64,000 nt of DNA from CADEEN01 sp963740395 (GTDB lineage Bacteria; Pseudomonadota; Gammaproteobacteria; Burkholderiales; Burkholderiaceae_C). Within the stretch, counting starts at the first letter, position 1, and each line of letters opens with the position of its first letter. A model generated the notes under the pieces. The model searched no databases and was not told the DNA's origin. It saw only the letters and a program-made list of their open reading frames with translations. The stretch is taken from contig CAVUEP010000008.1 in the NCBI GenBank assembly GCA_963740395.1, forward strand, positions 28,235 through 92,234, read 5' to 3'. The translations under genes were made by a program, and so were the position numbers. This document shows positions 17,784 to 27,940 of this stretch, one piece after another.

Positions 17784-17941
17784 TCTTAAACTCCAGTTAG
17801 GTTGCAAGGCGCGTTGCCGGCCTGGATCTGGAGGAGCGGCGAACGCTTTAGCAGGATTTGTTGAGCTGTGATGCCCGGCAGGGGCCGCATTGGCGGCTCC
17901 CGCATCGCCCCGCAAGTAGTTCATAACTCGGCGATGCCGCG

Positions 17942-17947
17942 ATTATA
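17942..17947 (-). promoter_or_regulatory. Likely -10 box of the metK promoter
   Basis: On the minus strand this reads TATAAT, a consensus -10 about 160 bp upstream of the metK start. The intervening leader is long for this gene and contains GC-rich segments that could fold. I recognise no known SAM riboswitch class in it. The -35 region is not convincing. The box lies 6 bp before the lpxL-type gene on the other strand. Confidence 0.5.
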
Positions 17948-17953
17948 GGAAAC

Positions 17954-18824
17954 ATGTTACCGCTGCTTGGCTGGTTGTCACGCCGATCCGTGGGGGTTCT
18001 GCACGCGCTGGGTGCGCTGCTGGGCTGGGTCGGCTACGCTGCTGTCGCCCAGCTACCGCCGGCGCCTGCGCGCCAATGCGGCGCTGGCGGGCATCTCGGC
18101 GGCCGAGCGCCATGCGGCAATCGGCCATGCCGGGCGCATGGTGGCCGAGTTGCCGCGGCTGTGGCTGCGCCCGCCGGGGCAGCCGCTGGTGCCGGCCGTG
18201 CAGTGGCAGGGCGCCGAGCTGATCGACGCCGCGCTCGGCGACCGGCCGCGGCCTGCTGCTGCTGACGCCGCATCTGGGCTCGTTCGAGGTGATCGCCCAG
18301 GCCTACGCCGAGCGCTTCGGCGCGCGCCAGCCCATGACCGCGCTGTACCGCCCGGCACGCAAGGCCTGGTTGCGCGAACTCGAGGAGACCGCGCGCCACC
18401 GGCCCGGGCTGCTGACCGCACCGGCCTCGCTGGCCGGCGTGCGGCAGATGCTGCGGGCCTGCGCCAGGGCCAGACGGTGGGCCTGCTGCCCGACCAGGTG
18501 CCGCCCGACGAGATGGGCGTGTGGGCGCCGTTCTTCGGCCAGCCGGCCTACACCATGACCCTGGCCTCGCGCATGGCCCTGCAGACCGGCGCGCCGATGC
18601 TGCTGATGCTGGGCGAGCGCCTGCCCGCTGCGGCCGGCTGGCGCGTCCATGCCTTCGAAATGCCCGAGCCCCTGCCCGTGGCAGCCGGCTACGCCGGCGA
18701 CGATCAAGCGCACCAGGTCGAATGCGCCGCCGTGATCAACCGGGCCATGGAGTTCCTGATCCGCCAATGCCCGGAGCAGTACCTGTGGGGCTACCACCGC
18801 TACAAGGCGCCACGGGCCTCATGA
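17954..18824 (+). CDS. lpxL: Lipid A biosynthesis acyltransferase (LpxL/HtrB family), three frameshifts
   Basis: This is an inner-membrane acyltransferase that adds a secondary acyl chain to lipid A. ATG 17954 starts MLPLLGWLSRRSVGVLHALG. An extra base near 18030 shifts into LLSPSYRRRLRANAALAG. A second change near 18245 yields GLLLLTPHLGSFEV, where the family usually has an HxxxxE/D active-site motif (H-L-G-S-F-E here). A third change near 18470 gives QTVGLLPDQVPP, then GVWAPFFG. The protein ends GYHRYKAPRAS. The 3' end overlaps the next gene (ATGA). The pair sits divergent from metK, as commonly seen in Burkholderiales. Confidence 0.8.
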
Positions 18825-19699
18825 CGGCGCGCCTGGCTCTGTCGGTGCTGTGGCTGGTGCATTGGCTGCCGGCGCGCCTGCAGGCGGCACTCGGCGCGGG
18901 CCTGGGCGCGCTCCTGCACGCCCTGGCCGCGTCGCGGCGCCGCATTGCCACGCGCAATATCGAGTTGTGCCTGCCCGAACTCGACGCGCCTGCGCGCGCC
19001 CGGCTGGTGCGCGAGCACTTTCGCTGGCTCGGGCGCAGCATCCTCGAGCGCGGCCTGCTCTGGTATGCGCCGCGCGCGCGCCTCGAAGCGGCTGATCGAA
19101 ATCGAAGGCGACGTGCACCTGGCCGAGCGCAGCGACGCGCCCGGTGATGTGGCTGGTGCCGCACTTCATGGCCCTCGACGCCGCGGGCATGGCGATCCAA
19201 CTGTTCCAGCAGCGCGGCGCTGCGTCGATCTACCAGAAACAAAGCAACGCAGTGTTCGACGCCGCCATGCGCAAGGGCCGCCAGCGCTTCGCCGCTTCCG
19301 AGCTGTTCACGCGCCAGGAAGGCGCCAAGCCGCTGATCCGCGCCATCAGGCAGAAGGGGATGGGCTTCGTCAACCTGCCCGACATGGACTTCGGCATCAA
19401 GGACGCGGCGTTCGTGGCCTTCTTCGGCGTGCCCGCGGCCACACTGCTGGCCCCCTCACGCATGGCGCGCTCGCTGGGCATGCTGGTGCAGCCGGTGGTG
19501 GCCGAGATGCGCGAGGAGGGCGGCTGGCGCGTGCGCTTCCTGCCGCCGCTGCCGGACTGGCCGACCGATGACGCGCTGGCCGACACGCCTGCAGATGAAC
19601 CGCTGGATCGAGGCCGAAGTGCGGCGCAATCCGGCGCAGTATCTATGGGTGCACAAGCGCTTCAAGACCAGGCCGGCCGGTGAAGCGCCGCTCTACTGA
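18821..19699 (+). CDS. Second LpxL/HtrB-family acyltransferase, three frameshifts
   Basis: It starts at ATG 18821, overlapping the upstream stop. The N-terminal membrane helix (LSVLWLVHWLPARLQAALG) is followed by the family pattern. The active-site region is PHFMALD (H-x4-D) after MWLV. GMGFVNLPDMDFG and a C-terminal NPAQYLWVHKRFKTRP are also present. Single extra bases near 19085, 19140 and 19585 break the frame. The total length of 879 nt fits three insertions in a gene of about 292 codons. It lies in tandem with the previous acyltransferase, and the two probably act on different secondary acyl positions. The 3' end overlaps the GTG of the next gene. Confidence 0.8.
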
Positions 19700-21701
19700 A
19701 CTACCGGGCCACCCGGGCGCTGCCGCCGAGCAATTGCGGCGTGGTCTGGCGCTGGCATATGCCGATCTCGGCGGCGGACGCGCGGAACTGCGCGATGCTC
19801 AGCACCAGTTTGCCGCGGTAGGCGACGGCGGCGGCTGCCTGGTGGCGGCGGCAGCCCAGGTCCTTTTCATCGGCATCGCCGACGACGACTACGCCGGCTT
19901 CGAGGCGGCCGTGGCCGTCGTCGCCGATGCGCGCGGTCAGGTCGACAGCTTGCCCGACCCCAATGACCGGCTGATCGCGCAGGCGGGGGTTCTGATGGCC
20001 GGCGCGTTCATCGACCTCGATGACCCCAGCCTACCCGTCAGGGCGCAGGCGCTGGTGCGCGCGCTGGCCGACACGACGCTTGCGGCCCCGGTTCGCTGTT
20101 GCGCTGGCCTGGCCTCGGCGGGCTACTTCCGTGCGCGCATGGACCTCGAAAACCTGCTCTGGGTCGAGTTCGCGATGCGGTCGCTGGCCGACGATCCGGC
20201 ATTGGCTGCGCGCTTGGCCGACGAGACCTACCACCTGTTCGTGCAGGCGCTCTACGAGTGCGAAGCACCGGCACGCGCCGAGGCGATGCGCGCGCTGAGA
20301 ATCCAGTCCGGGCGCGCCACGCAGCCGGAAATCGAGCTCAAGTTGCTGCTGCTGGATGCACAGATCGCGCTCGGTGCCGGCCGCACCGAAGCCGGTCGCG
20401 CGGCACTCGCTCGCGCCGAGCCCCTGCTGCATGTACGCGCCCCGCGACCGGCAAGCTGGTGGCATCTGCTGCGATCGCGGTTGGACCTGCTCGAAGGCCG
20501 GGGTCGCCAAGCGCTGACCCATGCACGGCTGGCCCTGAGGCTGGGGACAGAGAGCCACCTGCCCGAACGCTGGATGGGCGTCACCGTGATGCAGGAGGGC
20601 CAGGTCCAGATGGTCGCCGGAGCCTACGCCGACGCGGTGCCGTTCTTCGAGCGTGCGGGCCGCGCCGCGAGCGGCAGGCAGGCGCGGTTCTGCTGGTGCC
20701 TGGCGCACCTTGCGCATGCCCTGGGTCACTTCGACGCCGGTGACGTCGACGCCGGACGCGCTGCGCTGCGCGACGGTCTGGTGATGGCCCGTGAATTGGC
20801 CTGGCTGAACTTCTTCCGTGCCGGGCCGAAGGTGGCCGCGACGGTGTGCGCGCTCGCGCTCGAGCACGACATCGAGACGCCGTTCGCGCGCGAAGTGATC
20901 GCCGAGCGCGGACTGCAGGCCGTGCGTGCGGACTTGTCGGCATGGCCGTGGCCGATTCGCGTGCGCACGCTCGGCGGGCTGCAGATCGAAATCGACGGGC
21001 AGACGCTGGTGTTCAAGGGCAAGGTGGCGCGCAAGCCGCTCGATCTGCTGTTGTTCGTGGTCGCCTCCAGCGGCACCGATGTGTCGACTGCTACGGCGGC
21101 GTTCGCGCTCTGGCGCGATCTCGACGGCGACAAGGCGCGGGCGGCACTCAACATTGCGCTGCACCGCCTGCGCAAACTGCTGGGCAACGACGAGGCGGTG
21201 TTGCTCGAAGTCGGCCGCCTGAGTCTGAACCCGAAACTGGTCTGGGTCGACTGCCTGGCGTTCGAGCAGCTTGCCGACAGCGTGGGCATGCCCACGCCCG
21301 AGACACTTGGGACCGCCGCGCGCGCCGGCGCTGAAAGGGCGCAGGCGTTGTACACGGGCGCCTTCCTGCACGACGCCGAGGATGAGGCCTGGCAGCTGGT
21401 CTATCGCACCCGCCTGGCCAGCAAGTTCAAGCGCATCGTCACGCTGCTGGCGCGCGCGGCCATTGCACGCGGCGACGGCCGCCATGCGCGCGCCCTGCTC
21501 GAACGCGGGCTCGAGTTCGACCCCTTGGCCGAAGACCTGGCACGCGACCTGATGCGCGAGTTGATCGACGTCGGCGAACAGGCCGCGGCCCTGGGCGTTT
21601 TCGCACGCTGCCGCGACGCCATCGCCGCCGGGCTCGGTGCCAAGCCTTCGGCGGCCACGCTGGCGCTGGTGGCACCGCTGACCGGCATCCCCCCGGCATA
21701 G
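19680..21701 (+). CDS. BTAD-family transcriptional regulator with C-terminal DNA-binding domain
   Basis: The product is 673 aa from GTG 19680. The start is not certain because it overlaps the acyltransferase by 20 bp and has no clear ribosome site. Residues 1-420 are TPR-like helices. Residues ~423-520 form a winged-helix domain (RVRTLGGLQIEIDGQ ... ALWRDLDGDKARAALNIALHRLRKLLG). A BTAD helical domain closes the protein (ALYTGAFLHDAEDEAW, GRHARALLERGLEFDPLAEDLARDLMRE). The domain order is reversed relative to the 12994 regulator, with no ATPase. A TAAGC/TAATA direct repeat lies 28 bp downstream, before the lipoprotein gene, which is its likely target (inference). Confidence 0.75.
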   Translation: MKRRSTELPGHPGAAAEQLRRGLALAYADLGGGRAELRDAQHQFAAVGDGGGCLVAAAAQVLFIGIADDDYAGFEAAVAVVADARGQVDSLPDPNDRLIAQAGVLMAGAFIDLDDPSLPVRAQALVRALADTTLAAPVRCCAGLASAGYFRARMDLENLLWVEFAMRSLADDPALAARLADETYHLFVQALYECEAPARAEAMRALRIQSGRATQPEIELKLLLLDAQIALGAGRTEAGRAALARAEPLLHVRAPRPASWWHLLRSRLDLLEGRGRQALTHARLALRLGTESHLPERWMGVTVMQEGQVQMVAGAYADAVPFFERAGRAASGRQARFCWCLAHLAHALGHFDAGDVDAGRAALRDGLVMARELAWLNFFRAGPKVAATVCALALEHDIETPFAREVIAERGLQAVRADLSAWPWPIRVRTLGGLQIEIDGQTLVFKGKVARKPLDLLLFVVASSGTDVSTATAAFALWRDLDGDKARAALNIALHRLRKLLGNDEAVLLEVGRLSLNPKLVWVDCLAFEQLADSVGMPTPETLGTAARAGAERAQALYTGAFLHDAEDEAWQLVYRTRLASKFKRIVTLLARAAIARGDGRHARALLERGLEFDPLAEDLARDLMRELIDVGEQAAALGVFARCRDAIAAGLGAKPSAATLALVAPLTGIPPA

Positions 21702-21728
21702 GGGTCGCTCGGCGCGGCGCCGCATCGG

Positions 21729-21760
21729 TAAGCGTTTCGTAATAGCCCACCCGGTACCGT
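21729..21760 (+). promoter_or_regulatory. TAAGC/TAATA direct repeat with 11-bp period and -10 candidate
   Basis: TAAGC at 21729-21733 and TAATA at 21740-21744 repeat with the same 11-bp period and six-base gap as the sites at 1952 and 5101. TACCGT at 21755-21760 lies ten bases downstream, matching the -10 position of site 1. The site stands between the BTAD regulator and the Big2 lipoprotein gene. The match to TAACG is imperfect. Confidence 0.35.
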
Positions 21761-21845
21761 GCACCGACGCCGAAGCGTGTTCGGTGCAACGGGAGTCGCA
21801 ATGGGCAGCGCTGCGGTAGCGACGACGGCTTTGCTAGGGGTTGTG

Positions 21846-24603
21846 ATGCGCGCGGCAGCAGCGGGCAGGCGCTTGAGAAATGCGCTGGCCGCAACCTCGC
21901 TGTTGCTGCTCGTCGCCTGCGGCGGCGGGGGAGACAGTCCGGCCCCCGCGATCGCCACGCCGACGGTCACAACCATCACAGTTCTGCACTCTGGCGCCAG
22001 CGTCGGTGTCGGGCAGACCCAGGCGGTCTCAGCCGAGGCCAGGGACCAAAGCGGCGCCCTCATGGCCGGCGTCAGCTTCACCTGGGCCTCGTCGAACAGC
22101 GGCGTTGCCAGCGTGAACAACGGCGTCGTCACCGGCGTTGCCGCCGGAACTGCCGGCATCACCGCGTCGAGTGGCGGCGTCACCAGCAGTCCCGCCAGCG
22201 TCAATGTCATTGCGGTCGCCCTCGGCAGTGTCGTCATCGACAAGCCCTCGGTGTTCCTTTCTGCGATCGGCCAGCCGGCCCGGCTGACGGCGCAGATCCT
22301 GGATGCGCAGGGTGTGGCGTTGCCGGGCGCCGTCACCTGGACGTCCAGCGCGCCCAGCCAGGTGTCGGTCGATGCCGCCGGCCAGGTGGTGGCCCTGGCC
22401 ATCGGCTCGGCACAGATCTTCGCCGAGGCCGGCGGGGTCCGCTCCGCGCCGACGCTGGCGATCGTCGCCCAGCCGGTGCCTGGCGCCCTGCTCGTCACCG
22501 ATGCGCAGGTGGTGTCCGTTGGCCCGCCTCTCGGTCTGGCGGCCGGAGCCACTGCGGGCGTCGGCACCGAGTTCGAAGTCACCCTGCGGGGCGTTGCCGC
22601 GCCGGCGCCGGGCACCATGGTGATCGCAGCAGAAACCGCGCCGATCGCGGGCAAGGTCGTCGCGACGCGCCAGGAAGCCGCAGGACTGGTCGTACGGTTC
22701 GCGCTTGCCCCGCTGTACCAGCTGTTCAGCGCCTACGACATCCGTTTGAACATCGAGTTGTCGGCCTTCGCATTCGAGCCGCTGCCGGATCGGCCTGGCA
22801 TGACGACGATGGGCGCGGCTTGGGGCGAAGGCCGCAGCCGGCCGCTCGCGGGGACGGCGCGCCGGCTCGATGCCTTCGACGCCGTTCAGGGCTTTCAAGT
22901 GCGACGCCAGCATCAAGCCCCAGCTCGACTAGGTGCGCCGATCCAGCTTTCGCTGGAGAACAACCTGAAGCTCATCCTCGAAGACCGGCCCGGCTACAGC
23001 AAACATGCGCTGGAGGGGTCGGCGGCCATCGTCGGCAGCGCGGGTCTCAATCTGAAGGCGGGCTTCGAGGCGTCCGGAAGATGCGATGCCCAGGGCCAGC
23101 TCAAGCTTCCGGTCTGGGATGGTCCAGTCTGCTCGTCATGCCGGCGGTGCGCTTCGGACTCGGCGCGGAGCTCGACAGGAAAGGTCGTGCTTGTTCAGGC
23201 GGAACTGGGCGTCAAGGGCAAGGTCGGCGTTCAGCCCGGTGCTGGGCTGGGAATGCGGCGGGGCGACACCCGCTTGCCGGGGTCTGGACGCGGGGTGGAC
23301 AAGGTCACCCTTCTGAACGAGTTCAAGACCAAGTCCAGGATTCCTTCCGACAAGGACCCGGAGGCGAAGGTCTCGGCGCAGTTCTACGTGATTGCGGGGC
23401 TCGACGCGTCGCTCCTCCTGGGCGCGGCCAACGCCAGCATCGTGGAGGCCCGCATCGGCCCCAAGCAGTCCTTCAACATGGCCTTCGAGGACGACCAGGC
23501 GGCAAGGCCTGATTACGCCTCCACCTATGACCTGAAGCTCGAAGGCGTCGTCGAACCGGGCGAAGCGCTCAAGAAGGCGATCGAGATGGTCATCGGCGAC
23601 GACTCGACGACGGTGAAGTTCAAGGCGGAGTTCTCCACCGACCTCTCGGAGTCGCCCAAGGGCACCCTGGTGGCCAGCGTGCCCAAGGTCAGGCCCAACG
23701 AGGCGGTGAATTTCACGGTCGAGTTCGATGCGAAGACCGTCAACTACTGGCTGCTGGGCGAAAACGTGGTCGGCGTCGATCTCTGGCGCAAGCGCGATGA
23801 CGAAAGCAAGTTCACGCATTGGAAGTCGATGGCGCTGATCGCCAGCGGCGCGCCGGTGTATCAATATCGATGGGTGCCGACCACGTCCGACGCGGGCAAG
23901 TATGAGTTTGCGGCCTTCGTGAGAACGAAGATCGATGTCGTCGATCTCGAGGTCGCCAAGAACTCCATCCAGCAGGTCGAAGTGAGCTGTTTCGCGGCGG
24001 GAGCCCCGTTGGCGAACCCTTCCGGGCGAGCGCGGGCCCTGGCGACCACGGCTCGCGGCGCACAGGCCGTCCCGCCGGGGCCGAGCTGCGATGGCAGCTG
24101 GACAGGGACGTCACGCGTCACTGGCACGACACCCGGGGTGCCCGGCGCCAACATCGTGAGCCACGCGAACATCACCTGGATTCCTGATCCGAGCCAGAGC
24201 GGCAACGGCAATACCTCCTACACGCCCAGCGGCAGTTTCGACCTGGCGCTGAACAGCCCCGATGGCTGCACCTTCGCCTTTTCGCCGAGCAACTTCACGA
24301 TCGTCAATGACCCGCCGCCGGGACCCCAACGATCCAGCGCCCAAACCCCCTGTGGGCCAGGGCAGGCTGACGATCACCGACAACGGGTTCATGCCGCCGA
24401 GCTACGGATTCGGAGGTATTCAGTTGATCGACACGACGGTGACCGCGTCGTGCCCAGGAAAGCCTGACGTCGTTACGCAGATGAACGGCTTCCAGGTCAC
24501 CTATGCATCCGGCAATGGCCCGTTCGCGGTCGGCCAGACCAATTTGTCCGGCAGCGCTGATGACGGTGCGATCGCGAGCACATGGAACTTCAATCTGCAA
24601 TGA
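21846..24603 (+). CDS. Large lipoprotein with Big2-type Ig-like repeats, several frameshifts
   Basis: ATG 21846 has AGGGG five bases upstream and gives a lipoprotein signal with lipobox LVAC followed by Gly residues. ATG 21801, with GGGAG upstream, is the alternative. Residues ~30-130 and ~130-220 read as two Big2-type bacterial Ig-like domains (ITASSGGVTSSPASVNV, VTWTSSAPSQVSVDAAGQV). The frame is disturbed between about 23110 and 23310, where short pieces in other frames restore sense (LLVMPAVRFGLGAELD). It shifts again near 24320, after which a coherent tail (GQGRLTITDNGFMPPSYGFG) runs to the stop at 24601-24603. The likely location is the outer membrane or cell surface. The ligand is unknown. 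Confidence 0.6.
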
Positions 24604-24695
24604 ATCGGCCGTGCCGTTCGCACGCTGTGCTGATTGTTCGGCGCTTCGTGCCCGCGCGGATCGGCAGGTCGTTGCAAGTCTTCAGGAGGTCGGCC

Positions 24696-25635
24696 ATGCC
24701 GATTGAACGCAAGCGCTTGTGCGCGATCACGCTGGCGCTCGCCGCCGCGCTCGCGCCTGCCATCAGCGAGGCCGTGGCGCCGGCCCTGTTATTCATGGTC
24801 AAGCAGATCGCCCAGCAGGCGGCCACGTCGATGATCAAGGATGCGCTGCTTTCGAGCCTGAGCGGCATGGGGTGCAAGGGGATTGCGCTGTCCAATGCCA
24901 TCAGCGCCTTCGACCTGCGCAGGGGCGGCGCCGGCGTGGCCCTGGCAGGCATGCCCTCGCTGCCGGGCGGCATGTCGATACCCAACATGCCGACGATGAG
25001 CGGTCTTCCCGGCCTGCCGGCGGGCGCGTCGGGGCTTGGCGGCCTGGGCGCCATCGGCCACGCCCATGCCATGCCGCCCGACATCATGGCGAAGATGCAG
25101 GCGCTGATGTCGAGTTCGGGGCCGCCTGGGGGCGCGGAACTCGACCCGGAGCAGGCCGCGATGATGGCGCGGATGCAGCAGTCGATGGCCCAGCCGCTGT
25201 CGCCGCCCGAAACCGTGGCCACGATCGACGAGCTGTTCGAACTCGGCTTCCTGCCCAAGCCGATGCAGGCCGAGCTCAAGGAGTGCATGGTGCTGGTGCC
25301 GGCCAGCGTGCCTGCGCTGGGCATGGGCATGGGCATGCTGAAGCCGATGATTCCGGAGCTGCGCCAGGCGCGTAGCGAATTGCATGCGCTGTCACCGCAC
25401 GAGCAGGACGAGGTCGCCGCCGCGCTGATTCAAGAAATGCGACCGCTGCCGGCCGACCAGCGCGCCGCGTTCCTCGAGCATGTCGAGTCCGGTTTCTTCC
25501 CGCCGCGTATCGCGCGTGAGGTCAAGCGCGGTCTCTCGGCGCCGATAGCGATCGACACGGCCGTCGCTGCGCCGTGCCGCGCGCGGCGCGGCGGCGCTAT
25601 CCCTGTTGCCGACGAGCCCATTCCGGAGTGCTTAA
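24696..25635 (+). CDS. Exported protein with Met/Gly/Pro-rich centre; 3' end uncertain
   Basis: AGGAGGT at 24684-24690 makes ATG 24696 a strong start. The signal peptide (ITLALAAALAPAISEA) is followed by a helical segment, a Met/Gly/Pro-rich centre (GMPSLPGGMSIPNMPTMSG) and a helical C-terminal domain (LSPHEQDEVAAALIQEM, FLEHVESGFFPPRIAREVK). The frame has no stop before it runs into the peroxiredoxin start at 25704. I judge that to be chance or a lost frame rather than a fusion. The end given is the first stop in the +1 frame (25633-25635). No family was recognised. Confidence 0.5.
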
Positions 25636-25703
25636 ATGACTCGGCGGCCGTGCCCGCGGCGCCGGCCGGCCGCCGCTTGCACCCGGCGCCCGAGGCACCT
25701 GCC

Positions 25704-26364
25704 ATGTCATTGCGCATCAACGACACCGCCCCTGATTTCACGGCCCAGACCACGCAGGGACAGATCCGCTTTCACCAGTGGATCGGCGACAGCTGGGCGA
25801 TCCTGTTCTCGCACCCGAAGGACTTCACCCCGGTGTGCACCACCGAGCTCGGCTACATGGCCGGCATCGAGGACCGAATTCAAGCAGCGCAACACCAAGC
25901 TGATCGGCCTCAGCGTCGATCCGGTCGGCGACCACGAGAAGTGGGCCAAGGACATCGAGGAAACGCAGGGCCACCTGCCCAAGTACCCGATGATCGGCGA
26001 CACCGACCTGGCCGTGGCCAAGCTCTACAACATGCTGCCGGCCGAGGAGACGGGCACGTCCGAGGGCCGCACCGCGGCCACCAACGCGACCGTGCGCTCG
26101 GTGTTCGTGATCGGTCCGGACAAGAAGATCAAGCTGATGATGACCTACCCGATGACGACCGGACGCAACTTCGACGAGATCCTGCGCGCGCTCGACTCGA
26201 TGCAGCTGACCGCCAAGCACCAGGTGGCCACGCCGGCGAACTGGAAGCAGGGTGAGGACGTGATCATCGCCGGCTCGGTCAGCGACGACGAGGCCAAGAA
26301 GCTGTTCCCCGAGGGCTGGAAGGCGCCCAAGCCCTATCTCCGAATCGTCAAGCAACCAAGCTAG
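25704..26364 (+). CDS. 1-Cys peroxiredoxin (Prx6 type), one frameshift
   Basis: This is a thiol peroxidase that reduces H2O2 and organic peroxides. ATG 25704 starts MSLRINDTAPDFTAQTTQG. The peroxidatic Cys is in the SHPKDFTPVCTTE motif. Prx6-type features include the long C-terminal extension (KHQVATPANWKQGEDVII, PYLRIVKQP). One extra base near 25878 separates MAGIED from EFKQRNTKLIGLSVDPVGDH. The total of 661 nt is one more than a whole number of codons. A TTAAAT box at about 25631 could be its own -10. It is isolated between an exported protein and dapF. Confidence 0.8.
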
Positions 26365-26401
26365 CCCCGCCGCATGTCGCATGGCGCGGATAATCCGAGC
26401 C

Positions 26402-27257
26402 ATGCGGCTGTCGTTCACCAAGATGCAAGGCGCGGGCAACGACTTCGTCGTGCTCGACGCCACGCGCGCGCCGATCGAGTTGACGGTCGCGCAGGTGCAG
26501 CGCCTGGGCGATCGGCGCTATGGCATCGGCGCCGACCAGATCCTGGTCGTCGAGGCCAGCGACAAGCCGGGGGTGGATTTTGGCTACCGCATCTACAACG
26601 GCTTCAGCGGCGACGAGGTCGAGCATTGCGGCAACGGTGCGCGCTGCTTCGTGCGCTATGTGCGCGAGCATGGCCTGACCGACAAGACGCGGATTTGCGT
26701 CCAGACCGTCAACAACCGCCTGGAACTGCAGTGGCAGGCCGACGGCCGCGTCACGGTCGACATGAGCGTGCCCGTGTTCGATCTCGCCAAGGTGCCCTTC
26801 GACAATTCGGGCCTGGTGCCGCACGAAATCAACGGCTTCGCGCTGTGGCCGCTCGATGCGGCAGGGCAGCGCGTCGAGGCGGCCGTGCTGTCGATGGGCA
26901 ACCCGCATGCGGTGGTGCGCGTCGAGGACGTCGACGCCGCCCCGGTGGCCGGGCTCGGCCCGGCCATCGAGGGGCATGCGCGATTCAAGCGCCGCGTCAA
27001 CGCCGGCTTCATGCAGATCCAGTCGCGCCAGCAGATCGCGCTGCGTGTGTACGAGCGCGGCGCCGGTGAAACCCTGGCCTGCGGCACCGGCGCCTGCGCG
27101 GCCGTGGTCGCCGGCATCCGGCTGGGCTGGCTCGACGCCAAGGTCGACGTGCACACCCGCGGCGGGCGTGCTCGCCATCGAATGGCAGGGCGACCCCCAC
27201 CCGGTGCTGATGACCGGGCCCGCAGAAACCGTCTTTGAAGGAGAAATCGAACTGTGA
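26402..27257 (+). CDS. dapF: Diaminopimelate epimerase, one frameshift
   Basis: The enzyme converts LL- to meso-diaminopimelate in lysine and peptidoglycan synthesis. The start ATG 26402 gives MRLSFTKMQGAGNDFVVLDA, the family N-terminus. The two catalytic Cys are in EHCGNGARCF and ACGTGACAAVV. One extra base near 27166 splits the end. The restored tail is VLAIEWQGDPHPVLMTGPAE ... and stops at 27255-27257. The stop overlaps the GTG of the DUF484 gene. The dapF-DUF484-xerC order is classic for proteobacteria. Confidence 0.9.
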
Positions 27258-27940
27258 TCACGAACGGCCTGCAAGGCATCACCGAGAGCGATATCGCCGA
27301 GTACCTGGTCAACACGCCGGGCTTCTTCGAGCGCCACGCCGAACTGCTGGCCGCGATCCAGCTCACCAGCCCGCATGGCCAGCGCGCGGTGTCGCTGCAG
27401 GAGCGGCAGATGGAGATGCTGCGCGAGCGCATCAAAGGGCTCGAGCACAAGATCGTCGAGATGATCCGCAATGGCCAGGACAACGTGGCCCTGGCCGAGC
27501 GCCTGCACCGCTGGACGCGTGCGCTGATGATCACGGCCAACGCCGCCGAGCTGCCCGAGGTGCTGGTGCGAGAGCTGCGCCAGCAGTTCCTGATCCCGCA
27601 GGCCGGCATCCGCGTCTGGGGTGTGGCCGAAGACTTTGCCGGGCTGGATTTCGCGCTCGGTGCGAGCGACGATGCCAAGAGCCTGGCCACCAGCCTGACA
27701 CTGCCCTATTGCGGTGCCAACGCGGGGTTCGAGGCGGTGCGCTGGCTCGAAGACCCGGCGTCCGTGGCTTCGATGGCGATGGTGCCGCTGCGCTCCGCGG
27801 CCGGCGACGCCGCCTTCGGCCTGCTCGTGATGGGTTCGCCCGACCCGACGCGCTACAGCGCCGACATGGGCACCGACCTGCTGTCGCGCATCGGCGAGAT
27901 CGCCAGCGCCGGCTTGGCGCGTCTGCAGCCACCACGGTGA
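27254..27940 (+). CDS. DUF484 family protein
   Basis: The product is 228 aa. The GTG 27254 has AGGAG about 11 bases upstream. The N-terminus (ITESDIAEYLVNTPGFFERH) and central coiled segment (LQERQMEMLRERIKGLEHKI) are typical of DUF484, a GAF-like fold of unknown function. It is nearly always encoded between dapF and xerC. It overlaps both neighbours (GTGA at each end), so the three are translationally coupled. Confidence 0.85.
   Translation: MITNGLQGITESDIAEYLVNTPGFFERHAELLAAIQLTSPHGQRAVSLQERQMEMLRERIKGLEHKIVEMIRNGQDNVALAERLHRWTRALMITANAAELPEVLVRELRQQFLIPQAGIRVWGVAEDFAGLDFALGASDDAKSLATSLTLPYCGANAGFEAVRWLEDPASVASMAMVPLRSAAGDAAFGLLVMGSPDPTRYSADMGTDLLSRIGEIASAGLARLQPPR

Noticed and set aside
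17784..17941. SAM riboswitch in the metK leader
   Set aside because: The leader is long and GC-rich, but I could not match the conserved cores of SAM-I, SAM-II or other known classes.
20031..21764. A 577-codon minus-strand frame opposite the BTAD regulator
   Set aside because: It has no domain likeness or start signal, and the plus strand encodes a clear winged-helix/BTAD protein.
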